Positions 25,409 to 32,929 of a stretch of DNA of 33,273 nt are shown here, in pieces; position 1 is the stretch's first letter, and the number at the start of each line of letters is the position of its first letter. The translations under genes were made by a program, and so were the position numbers. The notes under the pieces were generated by a model. It ran no database searches, was not told the DNA's origin, and was given only the letters and a program-made list of their open reading frames with translations. Source of the DNA: Clostridia bacterium (GTDB lineage: Bacteria > Bacillota > Clostridia > Christensenellales > Aristaeellaceae); assembly GCA_017523615.1 (NCBI GenBank), contig JAFWWK010000243.1, forward strand, positions 1 to 33,273, read 5' to 3'.

Positions 25409-25843
25409 TTATTCCTCCGTTTCCCGGGAAGATCCCGCTCTCCCCAGCAAAACCATCCCTGTCCTGATGACCCTGCCGTTCCAGAGTATCACAGGCTCCA
25501 CCATACGGGTAATGATCAGGATCTCATCCTCATCAAACTCGTCCAGGTTCATTCCCTGCACCGGCATCCCCACGTCATAGACCTGACCGCTCAAGTCCAG
25601 GCAGGACATGCCCGCATAAGCCATCGCCTGAGCGACCCGGGAGGAAAAATATCCAAACTGGCCGTTGAACCTCTCCGCATCCATGACGTCCATTTTTTGA
25701 AGGGCTTTTTTCAGCGCGTGCTCAAACCGCCATTTCTCCGCGGCGATCTCCACCAAAGCGGACCGCAGTTTCTGGTTTTCCCTTTCGGGATCCGGCAGCG
25801 CGGCTTTCGCTTCAGGCTCGTTCCTGTTTTTTCGATGGATCAT
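25409..25843 (-). CDS. GrpE-like nucleotide-exchange protein
   Basis: This 144-residue protein has a charged, helical first half (ERENQKLRSALVEIAAEKWR and onward) and a C-terminal part (VGMPVQGMNLDEFDEDEI, then RMVEPVILWNGRVIRTGMVL) that resembles the GrpE beta-domain, whose usual pattern is 'V..v...GY...drvlRpa.V'. It is shorter than standard GrpE and divergent, so it is probably a dedicated exchange factor for the Hsp70 encoded five bases downstream. AGGAGGGG lies five to seven bases before the ATG. The GrpE identity is inferred from the C-terminal pattern plus its position and is not certain. Confidence 0.6.
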   Translation of the reverse strand: MIHRKNRNEPEAKAALPDPERENQKLRSALVEIAAEKWRFEHALKKALQKMDVMDAERFNGQFGYFSSRVAQAMAYAGMSCLDLSGQVYDVGMPVQGMNLDEFDEDEILIITRMVEPVILWNGRVIRTGMVLLGRAGSSRETEE

Positions 25844-25858
25844 CCCATCCCCTCCTCA

Positions 25859-26248
25859 TCAAAGGCCCCATATCACATGGGCTCCGGCGCATTTTTTCTT
25901 TATACTCGCCGGCCCGATAATAACATTCGGGGCGATCCGCGAGTCATAGAGAAAAACGGCGTTGGCACCTAAAAAATAATTGTCCATTATCTCTATGCAG
26001 CCGATCCTTTCTTTGAAATCAAAAACTATTCCTTTCTTTTCCCTGCAGCCTGTTCTGTACGCCATGGACGGTATCATGAATACAGAAAACCCATCGCCGC
26101 CTAACACGATATTGTTATGGAATGATCCCGATCCCGAATACCGCGGGATATTTTTTGTTCGTATCGCAGCATCCCGGCCCGCATGAGAATATTTCTTTTT
26201 CATTGCATGATCGGCCCTTTTCCTGCTCCCCGAATAAAGGCTGTGCAT
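25859..26248 (-). pseudogene. Truncated left-handed beta-helix (hexapeptide) acyltransferase
   Basis: The C-terminal half shows hexapeptide-repeat sequence (IEIMDNYFLGANAVFLYDSR, then IAPNVIIGPASI) as in WbbJ/maltose O-acetyltransferase-type enzymes. The protein then ends CAGAHVIWGL where intact members have an AGxPAKVI ending, as if two residues were lost. The 129 codons are fewer than in typical members (about 180 or more), and the N-terminal coils are missing. The ATG at 26248 has AAAGGCGG upstream, and an in-frame ATG at 26203 is an alternative. It lies 15 bases before the GrpE-like gene and downstream of the likely operon promoter. A decayed gene is most likely; a short active protein is possible. 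Confidence 0.4.
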
Positions 26249-26402
26249 ATGTCCGCCTTTGTCCTTTTGCCTTCATTGCTTTCATTTGACGCGTTACCGG
26301 CCGGGCACCTGTTGATATATACGTTCCCCGTTCCCATGTTTTACGGTCCGCCCGTCACTGTGATCCTGTCATTGTTCGCATCTTCCAAATGGCGATGAAA
26401 TC

Positions 26403-26413
26403 ATTATACCATA
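26403..26413 (-). promoter_or_regulatory. Extended -10 promoter upstream of the chaperone operon
   Basis: On the minus strand TATGGTATAAT gives a consensus -10 with the TGG extension. No good -35 is visible. The first gene downstream is the acyltransferase remnant, about 155 bases away. No CIRCE (HrcA) element is visible nearby. Confidence 0.5.
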
Positions 26414-26531
26414 GATCGTAATAAGACTCCAGATGTTTGATTTATTTCCCGGTGCGGCATAGGCTGCCGGATATCCTTTACATCCGTCTGATCCATGATC
26501 CGCATTTTATCTGCAGCCGTTGATCGGGCCC

Positions 26532-26813
26532 TCATCTGATCTCCCGACGTTCGTCCAGTATTTCGGCTTCCGTGTTATCCTCCACAAACGCAGATATTTC
26601 ATTCATCAGGCTGTCCCCCATCGCGTTATGCGGCACGATGGCGGCAACACCGATCACGATGATCCGGTGCCTATCCTGCTCGTCGATTTCCGCCGCGGAT
26701 ACATGAAACCTGTTCTGAAGCTGAGCGATCAGGCTTTTGACGATCGTCCTTTTCTCCTTCAGGCTGTGCACCCAGGCAGCATGCAGCCGGAATGCCATTG
26801 CCGCGATGATCAT
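26532..26813 (-). CDS. DUF503 family protein (YlxP-like)
   Basis: This 93-residue protein carries the DUF503 pattern: a short beta start with hydrophobics, then HSLKEKRTIVKSLIAQLQNRF, then VSAAEIDEQD and IGVAAIV. Family members such as YlxP are small cytoplasmic proteins often encoded beside infB/rbfA, but their biochemical function is not established. This copy is outside that context. AGGAGG lies five bases upstream of the ATG. The preceding helical-repeat gene ends 24 bases before it, so the two are probably cotranscribed. Confidence 0.8.
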   Translation of the reverse strand: MIIAAMAFRLHAAWVHSLKEKRTIVKSLIAQLQNRFHVSAAEIDEQDRHRIIVIGVAAIVPHNAMGDSLMNEISAFVEDNTEAEILDERREIR

Positions 26814-26837
26814 CGGAACCTCCTCATTTCTCCGCGT

Positions 26838-28163
26838 TCAATTCAGGCTTTTCTCTTTGCTTATTAGTTCCATCAGACACTTTTTCCGCCTGTGCCTTTC
26901 TGTGAACGCGTCATATTTTGCCTGCCAGTCAGCTTCCATATGGCTTTTACCGCAGATCTTTTTTATTTCCTTCAGGACGGATACGGCCCCGGGATAGTAT
27001 TTCTTATTGGTCAGCGCGCACAGGCTTTCACACTCTCTCCAATACAGCGTGCATACCTCCTCCGGATACCGGAAGGAGAGCTGTCTGGAAAGAATATGGC
27101 CCCGATCCACCGAATAATAGTCGTCCGGCACGGCGAAATGCTCCTTCAGGTACCTCAGCACTTCATCGGTAAAACCTTCGTCGATGCGCAATTGCAGGTA
27201 GTCAGCAGGGGCTTTTGTTTTCAGCAGTTCATAAAGCCTGCCGGATGCATCGGCGAGATCTTCGGCCGTCAGGCCGCTCCGGCATGCGTCGAACCACTTT
27301 TTAGTCTCCTTCCTGCGGCAGACCTCAGGCATTTTCAAAAGATACGGCTTCATCCGCTCATAATCGTCGGCGTAGTATTCGACCATCAGACGGGTCATGT
27401 TGTCAATATCACATTTTCCCTTCTGTGCGATACTGTACAGACGGATCAGCTTCTCTTCCTGCCCACTCTGGGAATATATTTTGAACAGCCATTCATAGAC
27501 TTCATCCAGCCGTGAATCAGCTTCCCCGACTGCGCTCTCCGCCAGACATACCGCCCTATCCTGCTGCCCCTTCCTCATAAAGAAATCCGCCAGAACGATG
27601 TAATCCGAACCATCCTCCAGATTTCGGCTTTGGATTTCCACAAAGGAATCCTCATCGCCATGGTCCAGGAAAAGGCGCGCAGCATATTTCCTGTAATACC
27701 GGCTGTGACAGCCCCTCAGCCTTTCCGCCAGATACTGGAATTCTCCATCCTCGCGGCACAGCTCCGTGCATGCGTCAATCAGCAGGTCCTCAAACCCGCT
27801 GTTGTTCTCTCTGAGCTGTTCCAGCATCCTGTCGATGAGGGACTGCCTGAAATCCCACCCGAACATATGCTTTTTCGACAGCTCACCGATTTCGATAAGG
27901 GAAAGGTACACCTTGTCTTCCCCTTCTTCATCCGGCCCGCCATAGCAGTTAGCCTCGTCAATAATGTTCTCCGCGACGAGCCAATGGTGCTCGACCTGCT
28001 TTCGCGCAACAAGCTCCGCATTGCTGGCCTCTCCCCGTTGCTCGCAGTAATCCAGCAGCCATTCTTCAGCTTCCTCACTGTATGCGGAAAGTTCGATGAT
28101 GATTTTCAGCAGGTCTTCCCTGCTCCTGTTAGACAAAAGCTTCCTGACGGTTTTGAGATCCAT
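26838..28163 (-). CDS. Uncharacterised helical-repeat protein
   Basis: This protein of about 441 residues appears all-helical and charged. The N-terminus (DLKTVRKLLSNRSREDLLKI) resembles the start of DUF6880-like and other TPR/HEAT-type proteins. Pieces such as GQQDRAVCLAESAV and LDEVYEWLFKIYSQSGQEEK look like TPR helices. No catalytic motif, signal peptide or membrane segment was seen. The ATG at 28163 is preferred over the in-frame GTG at 28193, which lies in an A+T-rich leader, but both have weak ribosome sites. A protein-interaction role is the limit of inference. The broken XRE-S24 regulator lies just upstream in the same orientation. Confidence 0.6.
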   Translation of the reverse strand: MDLKTVRKLLSNRSREDLLKIIIELSAYSEEAEEWLLDYCEQRGEASNAELVARKQVEHHWLVAENIIDEANCYGGPDEEGEDKVYLSLIEIGELSKKHMFGWDFRQSLIDRMLEQLRENNSGFEDLLIDACTELCREDGEFQYLAERLRGCHSRYYRKYAARLFLDHGDEDSFVEIQSRNLEDGSDYIVLADFFMRKGQQDRAVCLAESAVGEADSRLDEVYEWLFKIYSQSGQEEKLIRLYSIAQKGKCDIDNMTRLMVEYYADDYERMKPYLLKMPEVCRRKETKKWFDACRSGLTAEDLADASGRLYELLKTKAPADYLQLRIDEGFTDEVLRYLKEHFAVPDDYYSVDRGHILSRQLSFRYPEEVCTLYWRECESLCALTNKKYYPGAVSVLKEIKKICGKSHMEADWQAKYDAFTERHRRKKCLMELISKEKSLN

Positions 28164-28316
28164 AGTGTTTTTTCCGAATATTTTTTTTGACACGCATTGA
28201 TAGTCCGGCTGCTGTCACTCGGGAAGTGTATACGTTTTTCCGGTCCTGAAACACGATTTCACAAACCACAAACACAGATGCCGAATCCCTGCATCCGAAT
28301 ATTTTCCGGACAGCAC

Positions 28317-29167
28317 TCAAAGATCATTGGGCTCTTCCTCAAACGCGATCTCTATTTTTTCCAGCAGGGGGCCGGCTGCCATATCACCATCTTCCACTAT
28401 TCCCAATACCCGGCCGCAGCAGCGAAACTCGTATCTGTCGTTGATTAGGATCGTTTCGAAATGTCCATTACGGGAAACGAGGCCTTCCGGCTGATATTCC
28501 CTTATGATAGTCTCGCCTTTGACAATGAAGAGCCCGGTTTGTCCGTAGCTGACCTGCTGCTTCATGCCGACATACACATAACTGCCGCTGGGATAGGTGG
28601 GCTCCATACTGGTACCTTTGACATGTATAACGGCATCCGCAGCATCTGGTATCTTGTTTTTCGGGACAAACACCGTGCCCGACCCGGAGTCCTCCGACAC
28701 AGAAACACCGATACCTGCCGTGGCAGTTTCCTCATAAAGGACCAGTCCCCGTAAGTATCCCGCAGACGCGCCATTTCACAGCCGTCCTGCTGAAAAAGAA
28801 GCCTGTCCGTCAGCTGCAAGACGGTATGACGGTTGTATTTATTCAGACGATGGTACATATCCAGGAGCGATCGGTCTTCTGCTGCGAGGGCCGTCTCAAT
28901 TGGAAGACCCAGAAGTTCCGTTATCGGGATGTGAAGGATCTCGCATACCCGAGGCAGCGTATCAACATCAGGACGTGACAGGCCATGCTCCCAATTGCCG
29001 ACGGCAGAAGTTGAAAAACCGACCTTGGCGGCAAGCGATGCCTGGTCTAGCCCGGCTTTGATACGGTATTTACGAATAGTATGCCCGATGTATATACGTC
29101 TTTCCCTGTCTACAACAGGACGTCCGGAACGCGTTTCCTGCATTTTCTTCGGTTGCATCTCATCCAT
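28317..29167 (-). pseudogene. XRE-S24 (CI/LexA-like) repressor split by a frameshift
   Basis: The 5' frame (29167-28562) begins with an XRE helix-turn-helix (IRKYRIKAGLDQASLAAKVG, then STSAVGNWEHG) and a linker up to DTYGDW. The S24 peptidase part then continues in a different frame as LYEETATAGIG, VHVKGTSMEPTYPSGSYVYV-like (catalytic Ser) and GLFIVKGETIIREYQ. One extra C in the CC at 28739-28740 (GG on the plus strand) would join the two as DWSLYEETATAGIG, so this is a one-base deletion or a sequence error. The residue where CI-type S24 proteins have catalytic Lys (VKK/VKR pattern) appears to be Arg (IIREY). If intact it would be a 283-residue stress-responsive repressor. Confidence 0.65.
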
Positions 29168-29218
29168 CTTGCCTGCCTCGGTATCTGTTTGCGATAATAT
29201 TTCCGGGGGTAGGATAGC

Positions 29219-29276
29219 ATGCGTGCATTATAATACTTTTTTTGTATTTTGTAAAACACCACATTTGTTCACGCAT
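29219..29276 (-). promoter_or_regulatory. Promoter of the XRE-S24 gene flanked by inverted 7-mers
   Basis: On the minus strand TTTACA (29250-29255) and TATAAT (29227-29232) are 17 bases apart. ATGCGTG at 29219-29225 and CACGCAT at 29270-29276 are inverted copies on either side. The near one overlaps the -10 and forms ATGC-GT-GCAT, a possible autoregulatory operator. Confidence 0.6.
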
Positions 29277-29302
29277 CAACCGTTCAGTTTTGATATAAAG
29301 GC

Positions 29303-29400
29303 AATGGGACAGCAGTTGCAGACGATGATGTCGATGAAAAGGATCCGCACATTGACAAAGGCTTTTTTCCTTTTTTTCAAACCTGGGCGCTGTCCCTTGG
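29303..29400. other. Long-range inverted repeat in intergenic DNA
   Basis: In the 335-base gap between divergent genes, GGGACAGC (29306-29313) pairs with GCTGTCCC (29390-29397). CAA/TTG extends the stem across one unpaired T. About 76 bases lie between, including an A+T-rich pyrimidine stretch. It may be a remnant of a small mobile element or a structured RNA; no family was recognised. Confidence 0.3.
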
Positions 29401-29441
29401 ACTATGGCCGCGGCAGTCCGGATGAATATATCATTTTGTTA

Positions 29442-29488
29442 TTGACATATGTCACAAAAACCGTTATCTTTATAAATGACATATGTCA
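29442..29488 (+). promoter_or_regulatory. Promoter with twin perfect palindromic operators
   Basis: The 12-bp palindrome TGACATATGTCA occurs twice, at 29443-29454 and 29477-29488, with a 34-base period. The first overlaps a consensus -35 (TTGACA, 29442-29447) with TATCTT 17 bases on. The second abuts the ribosome site. This geometry suggests tight repression by a dimeric regulator, perhaps the DUF134 product encoded just downstream. Confidence 0.65.
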
Positions 29489-29502
29489 GAAAGGAGATAT
29501 GT

Positions 29503-30243
29503 ATGCCGCGACCTGTCAGATGCCGCAGGATAGAACGCCTGCCGGTTTACCGCAGCTTTTCACCTGATGACATCTCGACCGAAGAAAGCGTCAGGATGAC
29601 TGTGGACGAGTATGAGGCTTTACGGCTTTTGGACGCCGAAGGCCTCACACAGGAGGCCTGCGCCGCCAGAATGAACATAGCGCGAACAACGGTCACCGCG
29701 ATTTATGACGGCGCACGAAAAAAGGTCGCAGACGCACTCGTTCATGGAAAGAGGCTGTTGATCACGGGCGGATGCTGTGAATTCGAACCGATCGAGATCG
29801 ATCAGGATATCATGAAGAAAGGAAGCAGTACTATGAGGATCGCAGTCACATACGAAAACGGAGATATCTTCCAGCATTTCGGACATTCCGAGCAATTCAA
29901 ACTATATGACGCCGAAAACGGAAAAATCGTCAGCGAACAGATCGTAAGCACCAATGGCAGCGGGCACGGCGCGCTGGCCGGTTTCCTTGAGGCAGCCAAA
30001 GTGGACGCCCTGATCTGCGGCGGTATCGGAATGGGAGCGCAGATGGCGCTGGCTGATGCGGGGATCAGGCTCTTTGCCGGTGTACAGGGAGATGCGGACA
30101 AGGCGGCAAAAGCTCTCGCGGAGGGTGATCTGAAATATGATCCTGATGCGCATTGCGATCATCACGGCCACAGTCATGAGGGCGAATGCGGCCATCATCA
30201 TCCCGAAGGCGAGTGCGGGCACGGGCGCTGCCATCAGGATTGA
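29503..30243 (+). CDS. DUF134 regulator fused to a NifX/NifB-like domain with His-rich tail
   Basis: This 246-residue protein has three parts. Residues 1-95 are a DUF134/UPF0251 helix-turn-helix region (MPRPVRCRRIERLPVY, then TVDEYEALRLLDAEGLTQE and ARMNIARTTVT). Residues about 110-210 form a dinitrogenase iron-molybdenum cofactor-type fold (MRIAVTYENGDIFQHFGHSE, then VDALICGGIGMGAQMAL). The tail is rich in His and Cys (HCDHHGHSHEGECGHHH). The fold binds metal clusters in NifX/NafY proteins, and the tail should bind divalent metal or cluster iron. The ATG at 29503 follows GAAAGGAG; an in-frame ATG at 29476 lies in the operator. It is the first gene of an operon with two chromate-transporter halves, so a metal or oxyanion sensor controlling transport is plausible. 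Confidence 0.8.
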   Translation: MPRPVRCRRIERLPVYRSFSPDDISTEESVRMTVDEYEALRLLDAEGLTQEACAARMNIARTTVTAIYDGARKKVADALVHGKRLLITGGCCEFEPIEIDQDIMKKGSSTMRIAVTYENGDIFQHFGHSEQFKLYDAENGKIVSEQIVSTNGSGHGALAGFLEAAKVDALICGGIGMGAQMALADAGIRLFAGVQGDADKAAKALAEGDLKYDPDAHCDHHGHSHEGECGHHHPEGECGHGRCHQD

Positions 30244-30246
30244 CAA

Positions 30247-30822
30247 ATGAACATATTGCTCGATCTGTTCCTGACATTTGCGAAGATCGGCCTTTTCACC
30301 TTCGGCGGCGGATATGCCATGATTTCCCTGATCGAGAATTCCTGCACAGAGAAGAAAGGCTGGATCACCCACGACGAAATGATGAACGTCACGGTGATCG
30401 CGGAATCCACCCCCGGGCCGATAGCTATTAATTGCGCAACATTCGTAGGTTACAAGCAAAAAGGCCTGATCGGGGCGCTCGCGGCGACAACAGGAATGGT
30501 GCTCCCATCCTTCTGTGTCATTTTTCTGATATCCATGCTCCTGGACAATTTTCTGGAGATCCCATGGATCGCCCATGCGTTCATGGGGATCAGGATCGCC
30601 GTCGGCATCCTGATCCTTGACGCGGCGGTCAAAATGATCAGGAAGATGCAGAAGAAGCCTTTACAGCTGACGATCTTTGCCTGCGCCTTTTTCGCCATGC
30701 TGTTGATCGACTTTTTTGCGCTGCACGTTTCATCCATCATGCTGATGCTGATCGCAGCAGCCATCAGTCTTGCCATATTCCTGATGAAAAGGAATACCGG
30801 AAAGGCAGGCGAGGCAGAATGA
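30247..30822 (+). CDS. Chromate transporter, half-size (ChrA family), first subunit
   Basis: This 191-residue membrane protein of the CHR family has the signatures FGGGYAMISLIE near the N-terminus and STPGPIAINCATFVGY, followed by four or five hydrophobic segments and a basic end. Half-size CHR proteins come in pairs and together equal one full-length ChrA, a proton-linked chromate (or sulfate-like oxyanion) exporter. Experimental chromate export is known mainly for full-length proteins, so the substrate here is uncertain. It starts three bases after the DUF134-NifX stop, and its TGA overlaps the ATG of the second half. Confidence 0.85.
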   Translation: MNILLDLFLTFAKIGLFTFGGGYAMISLIENSCTEKKGWITHDEMMNVTVIAESTPGPIAINCATFVGYKQKGLIGALAATTGMVLPSFCVIFLISMLLDNFLEIPWIAHAFMGIRIAVGILILDAAVKMIRKMQKKPLQLTIFACAFFAMLLIDFFALHVSSIMLMLIAAAISLAIFLMKRNTGKAGEAE

Positions 30823-31385
30823 TCTACTTCGATCTGCTCATCGGTTTCCTGAAAGTGGGCTTGTTTGCTTTCGGCGGCGCATATGGCGCGATCCCGTTGA
30901 TCCGGGATGTGGTTCTCTCATACGGCTGGATCGGGGACGAAGTGCTGGCATACATGATCGCGGTCAGCGAAAGCACGCCCGGGCCCATCATGGTCAACCT
31001 GGCCACCTACGTGGGAAGCTCACAGGCAGGCTTCTGCGGAGCCCTGACAGCGACAGCGGCTGTCGTGCTGCCATCCTTCATCATCATTCTGCTCATTACG
31101 GTCCTGATGAAAAAACTGCTGAAGGATCCGTATGTGCAGGCTGTTCTGCGGGGACTGAAGCCATGCATCATCGGCATTATTCTTGCGACCGGCATATTCA
31201 TGATCTTGCGGCATTGCTTCGGCAGCGTCGGGGAACCGTCCGTAAACATAACGGCGATCCTTATGACAGCGTGTCTTGCGGTGATCTACTTTGGCTCCCG
31301 AAAAGTACTGAAGAAGGCGCTCTCACCCGTTGGACTGATAGGGATCTCCGCAGTGGCAGGCATCATCGTTTACGGCCTGGTTTGA
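30819..31385 (+). CDS. Chromate transporter, half-size (ChrA family), second subunit
   Basis: This 188-residue partner of the preceding gene shares the CHR signatures FGGAYGAIPLIRDV and STPGPIMVNLATYVG and about five membrane segments. It begins within an ATGA overlap, so the two halves are translationally coupled and probably form a heterodimer with inverted topologies, as proposed for paired short CHR proteins. No further gene follows before the next promoter at 31461. A terminator is not obvious in the 75-base gap. Confidence 0.85.
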   Translation: MIYFDLLIGFLKVGLFAFGGAYGAIPLIRDVVLSYGWIGDEVLAYMIAVSESTPGPIMVNLATYVGSSQAGFCGALTATAAVVLPSFIIILLITVLMKKLLKDPYVQAVLRGLKPCIIGIILATGIFMILRHCFGSVGEPSVNITAILMTACLAVIYFGSRKVLKKALSPVGLIGISAVAGIIVYGLV

Positions 31386-31460
31386 AACATGTGTTTGCGG
31401 TCCTCAGTCTGTAAACAGGATCAAAAGTCGGGTCGGCTGTCTTCATTTTGTTCCCTTTTC

Positions 31461-31489
31461 TTGTTTTTTTTATCTCGTCATGGTAAAAT
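31461..31489 (+). promoter_or_regulatory. Promoter of secreted cassette B
   Basis: TTGTTT (31461-31466) and TAAAAT (31484-31489) are 17 bases apart, with TGG before the -10. A perfect 7-bp leader hairpin (GAAGCGC/GCGCTTC, 31501-31520) follows. Confidence 0.6.
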
Positions 31490-31554
31490 ATACGGACATT
31501 GAAGCGCTTTACGGCGCTTCGAAAAACCAAAAAACGATACAGGAGGAAGGATCG

Positions 31555-32211
31555 ATGAAAAAACGCATTCTGTCACTGGCGCTCATTGCTGTTCTGGCAA
31601 TGATGCTCATTCCCTGCGCGCAGGCTTCATGGACCATGTACGTAAGCCCCGCAAAAGGCACCACGGTGAATCTCCGCAGCACCCCGCAAATTGTTAAAGG
31701 CGATAAAAATGTGATCACAAAGATCCCCTATGGCACGGCTTTGACGGTGAAATACGTCTCCAACGGATGGGCGTGCATCGACTATGGCGTCGGCTCATAT
31801 GACGAGGCTTATATGATGGTCAAGTACCTGACCTACGAATACGTAGCCCCCACCGCTGCCAACATGCGCGTAAACACCAACAATGCCGATACGTCCAACC
31901 CGAAACCCGCATCCAGCTCCAGCTCCGGTTCCAAGGACCTGTCGACTCATTTCAAGAATATGAACGAACAGTTCCGTTCCTTCCGCAGGGTCGCCAGCTC
32001 CTTCACCATTTATGTCAAGCCCGAACGCGCTACCGGCTGGGTCAATTTCCGTTACGCTCCCGACGAAAAAGCCGAACTGGTCCGTCAGGTGCGCCTGAAC
32101 GAACAGTTTATCGTGATCGGCGAAACTGCCCGCTGGTATCAGGTGCAAGACCCGAATACCGGCATTATCGGCTACATCAGCCGCTTCTATGTGTCTACCA
32201 ACCCGAACTGA
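31555..32211 (+). CDS. Secreted protein with two SH3b-like domains, cassette copy B
   Basis: This 218-residue exported protein starts at ATG 31555 after AGGAGGAAGG; the in-frame extension to 31480 lies in the promoter. It has a signal peptide (MKKRILSLALIAVLAMMLI, cut after AQA), then a first SH3b-like domain (VNLRSTPQ, NGWACIDYG), a Ser-rich linker (PASSSSSGSKD) and a second SH3-like domain (GWVNFRYAPD, RWYQVQDPNTGIIGYISRFY). The paralog at 17679-18293 has the same layout, and the second domain is the better conserved. A cell-wall-binding role is inferred from the fold. The small secreted partner gene follows 37 bases downstream. Confidence 0.75.
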   Translation: MKKRILSLALIAVLAMMLIPCAQASWTMYVSPAKGTTVNLRSTPQIVKGDKNVITKIPYGTALTVKYVSNGWACIDYGVGSYDEAYMMVKYLTYEYVAPTAANMRVNTNNADTSNPKPASSSSSGSKDLSTHFKNMNEQFRSFRRVASSFTIYVKPERATGWVNFRYAPDEKAELVRQVRLNEQFIVIGETARWYQVQDPNTGIIGYISRFYVSTNPN

Positions 32212-32248
32212 CGCGTACCCATCCGATAATAACAGGAGGTAACCGATC

Positions 32249-32809
32249 ATGAAAAAACTGTTTGCCCTTCTTCTCTCCCTGGCGCTGGCGCTGGGCTGCT
32301 GCACGGCACTGGCCGAAGCCCCCGTTAAAACCGAACTCGGCTCCATCAATTTGAACGGCGTTTTTAAGCTGCAGTGCAGCCTGCCGGAAAATTACGAGAT
32401 CAAGATCGCCTCCAAGGACGATGAAGGCCTGATCGCCGTTATCGAAACCGAAGACGCGGCCAAGCCCATGATGTTCCTGGTCATCGAATTTGACGAGATC
32501 TATTCCGACGTGAAGCGCATGAACGATATGACCGAAGAACAGCTTCAGGAAATTATCGACACCTTCACGGATGACGGCGATGAGATCACTGTGACCTATC
32601 GCGAGACGTCACACGGTACAAAGCTGATGGTCGTACAGGAAGCGGTTGACAGCGTGGATTTCATTTCGATCGTTACCGTATACGAAGGCTATATGATCGA
32701 ATTCGACATGCTGACCGGCGTCGAGGCTGAAGAAGGCCTCTCCGAAGCGCAGATCCAGATGTGCATCGATTTCCTCAGCGACCTGGACTTCATCCCCGAA
32801 GAAGCGTAA
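32249..32809 (+). CDS. Small secreted protein, cassette copy B
   Basis: This 186-residue exported protein has a signal sequence (MKKLFALLLSLALALGC, then CTALA). The mature part is acidic and of unknown fold, with blocks shared with the product at 17061-17597 (DAAKP, IEFDE, VTYRETSHGTKLMVV, DSVDF, TVYEGYMIEF, FLSDLDF). CAGGAGG precedes the ATG. It is the second gene of cassette B and is followed by a strong terminator. The conserved pairing with an SH3b protein in two places suggests the two products work together at the cell surface. Confidence 0.7.
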   Translation: MKKLFALLLSLALALGCCTALAEAPVKTELGSINLNGVFKLQCSLPENYEIKIASKDDEGLIAVIETEDAAKPMMFLVIEFDEIYSDVKRMNDMTEEQLQEIIDTFTDDGDEITVTYRETSHGTKLMVVQEAVDSVDFISIVTVYEGYMIEFDMLTGVEAEEGLSEAQIQMCIDFLSDLDFIPEEA

Positions 32810-32874
32810 CGGATCAGCCGTGCCGCTCCTGAGCGGAGCATTCGGCAGATGTCAGCAGACATTTAACTGCGCAT

Positions 32875-32928
32875 AGCGGACAGCCTGGATCGGTCAATGA
32901 GACCAGATCCCGCTGTCCGCTGTTTTTC
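32875..32928 (+). terminator. Strong rho-independent terminator of cassette B
   Basis: AGCGGACAGC pairs with GCTGTCCGCT (10 bp) around inner stems GGATC/GATCC and GGTC/GACC, followed by GTTTTTC. It lies about 65 bases after the stop codon. Confidence 0.8.
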
Positions 32929-32929
32929 T

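Noticed and set aside
24033..25580. Plus-strand open frame opposite the Hsp70 gene
   Set aside because: It is antisense to a gene with all Hsp70 motifs, and its composition is typical of a shadow frame.
26249..26440. CIRCE/HrcA heat-shock operator for the chaperone operon
   Set aside because: No TTAGCACTC-N9-GAGTGCTAA-type inverted repeat is present; an isolated GCACTC at about 28313 is only a half-match and is in the wrong place.
28317..29167. Prophage or integrative element suggested by the CI/LexA-like repressor
   Set aside because: No integrase, structural phage genes or attachment repeats are visible nearby.
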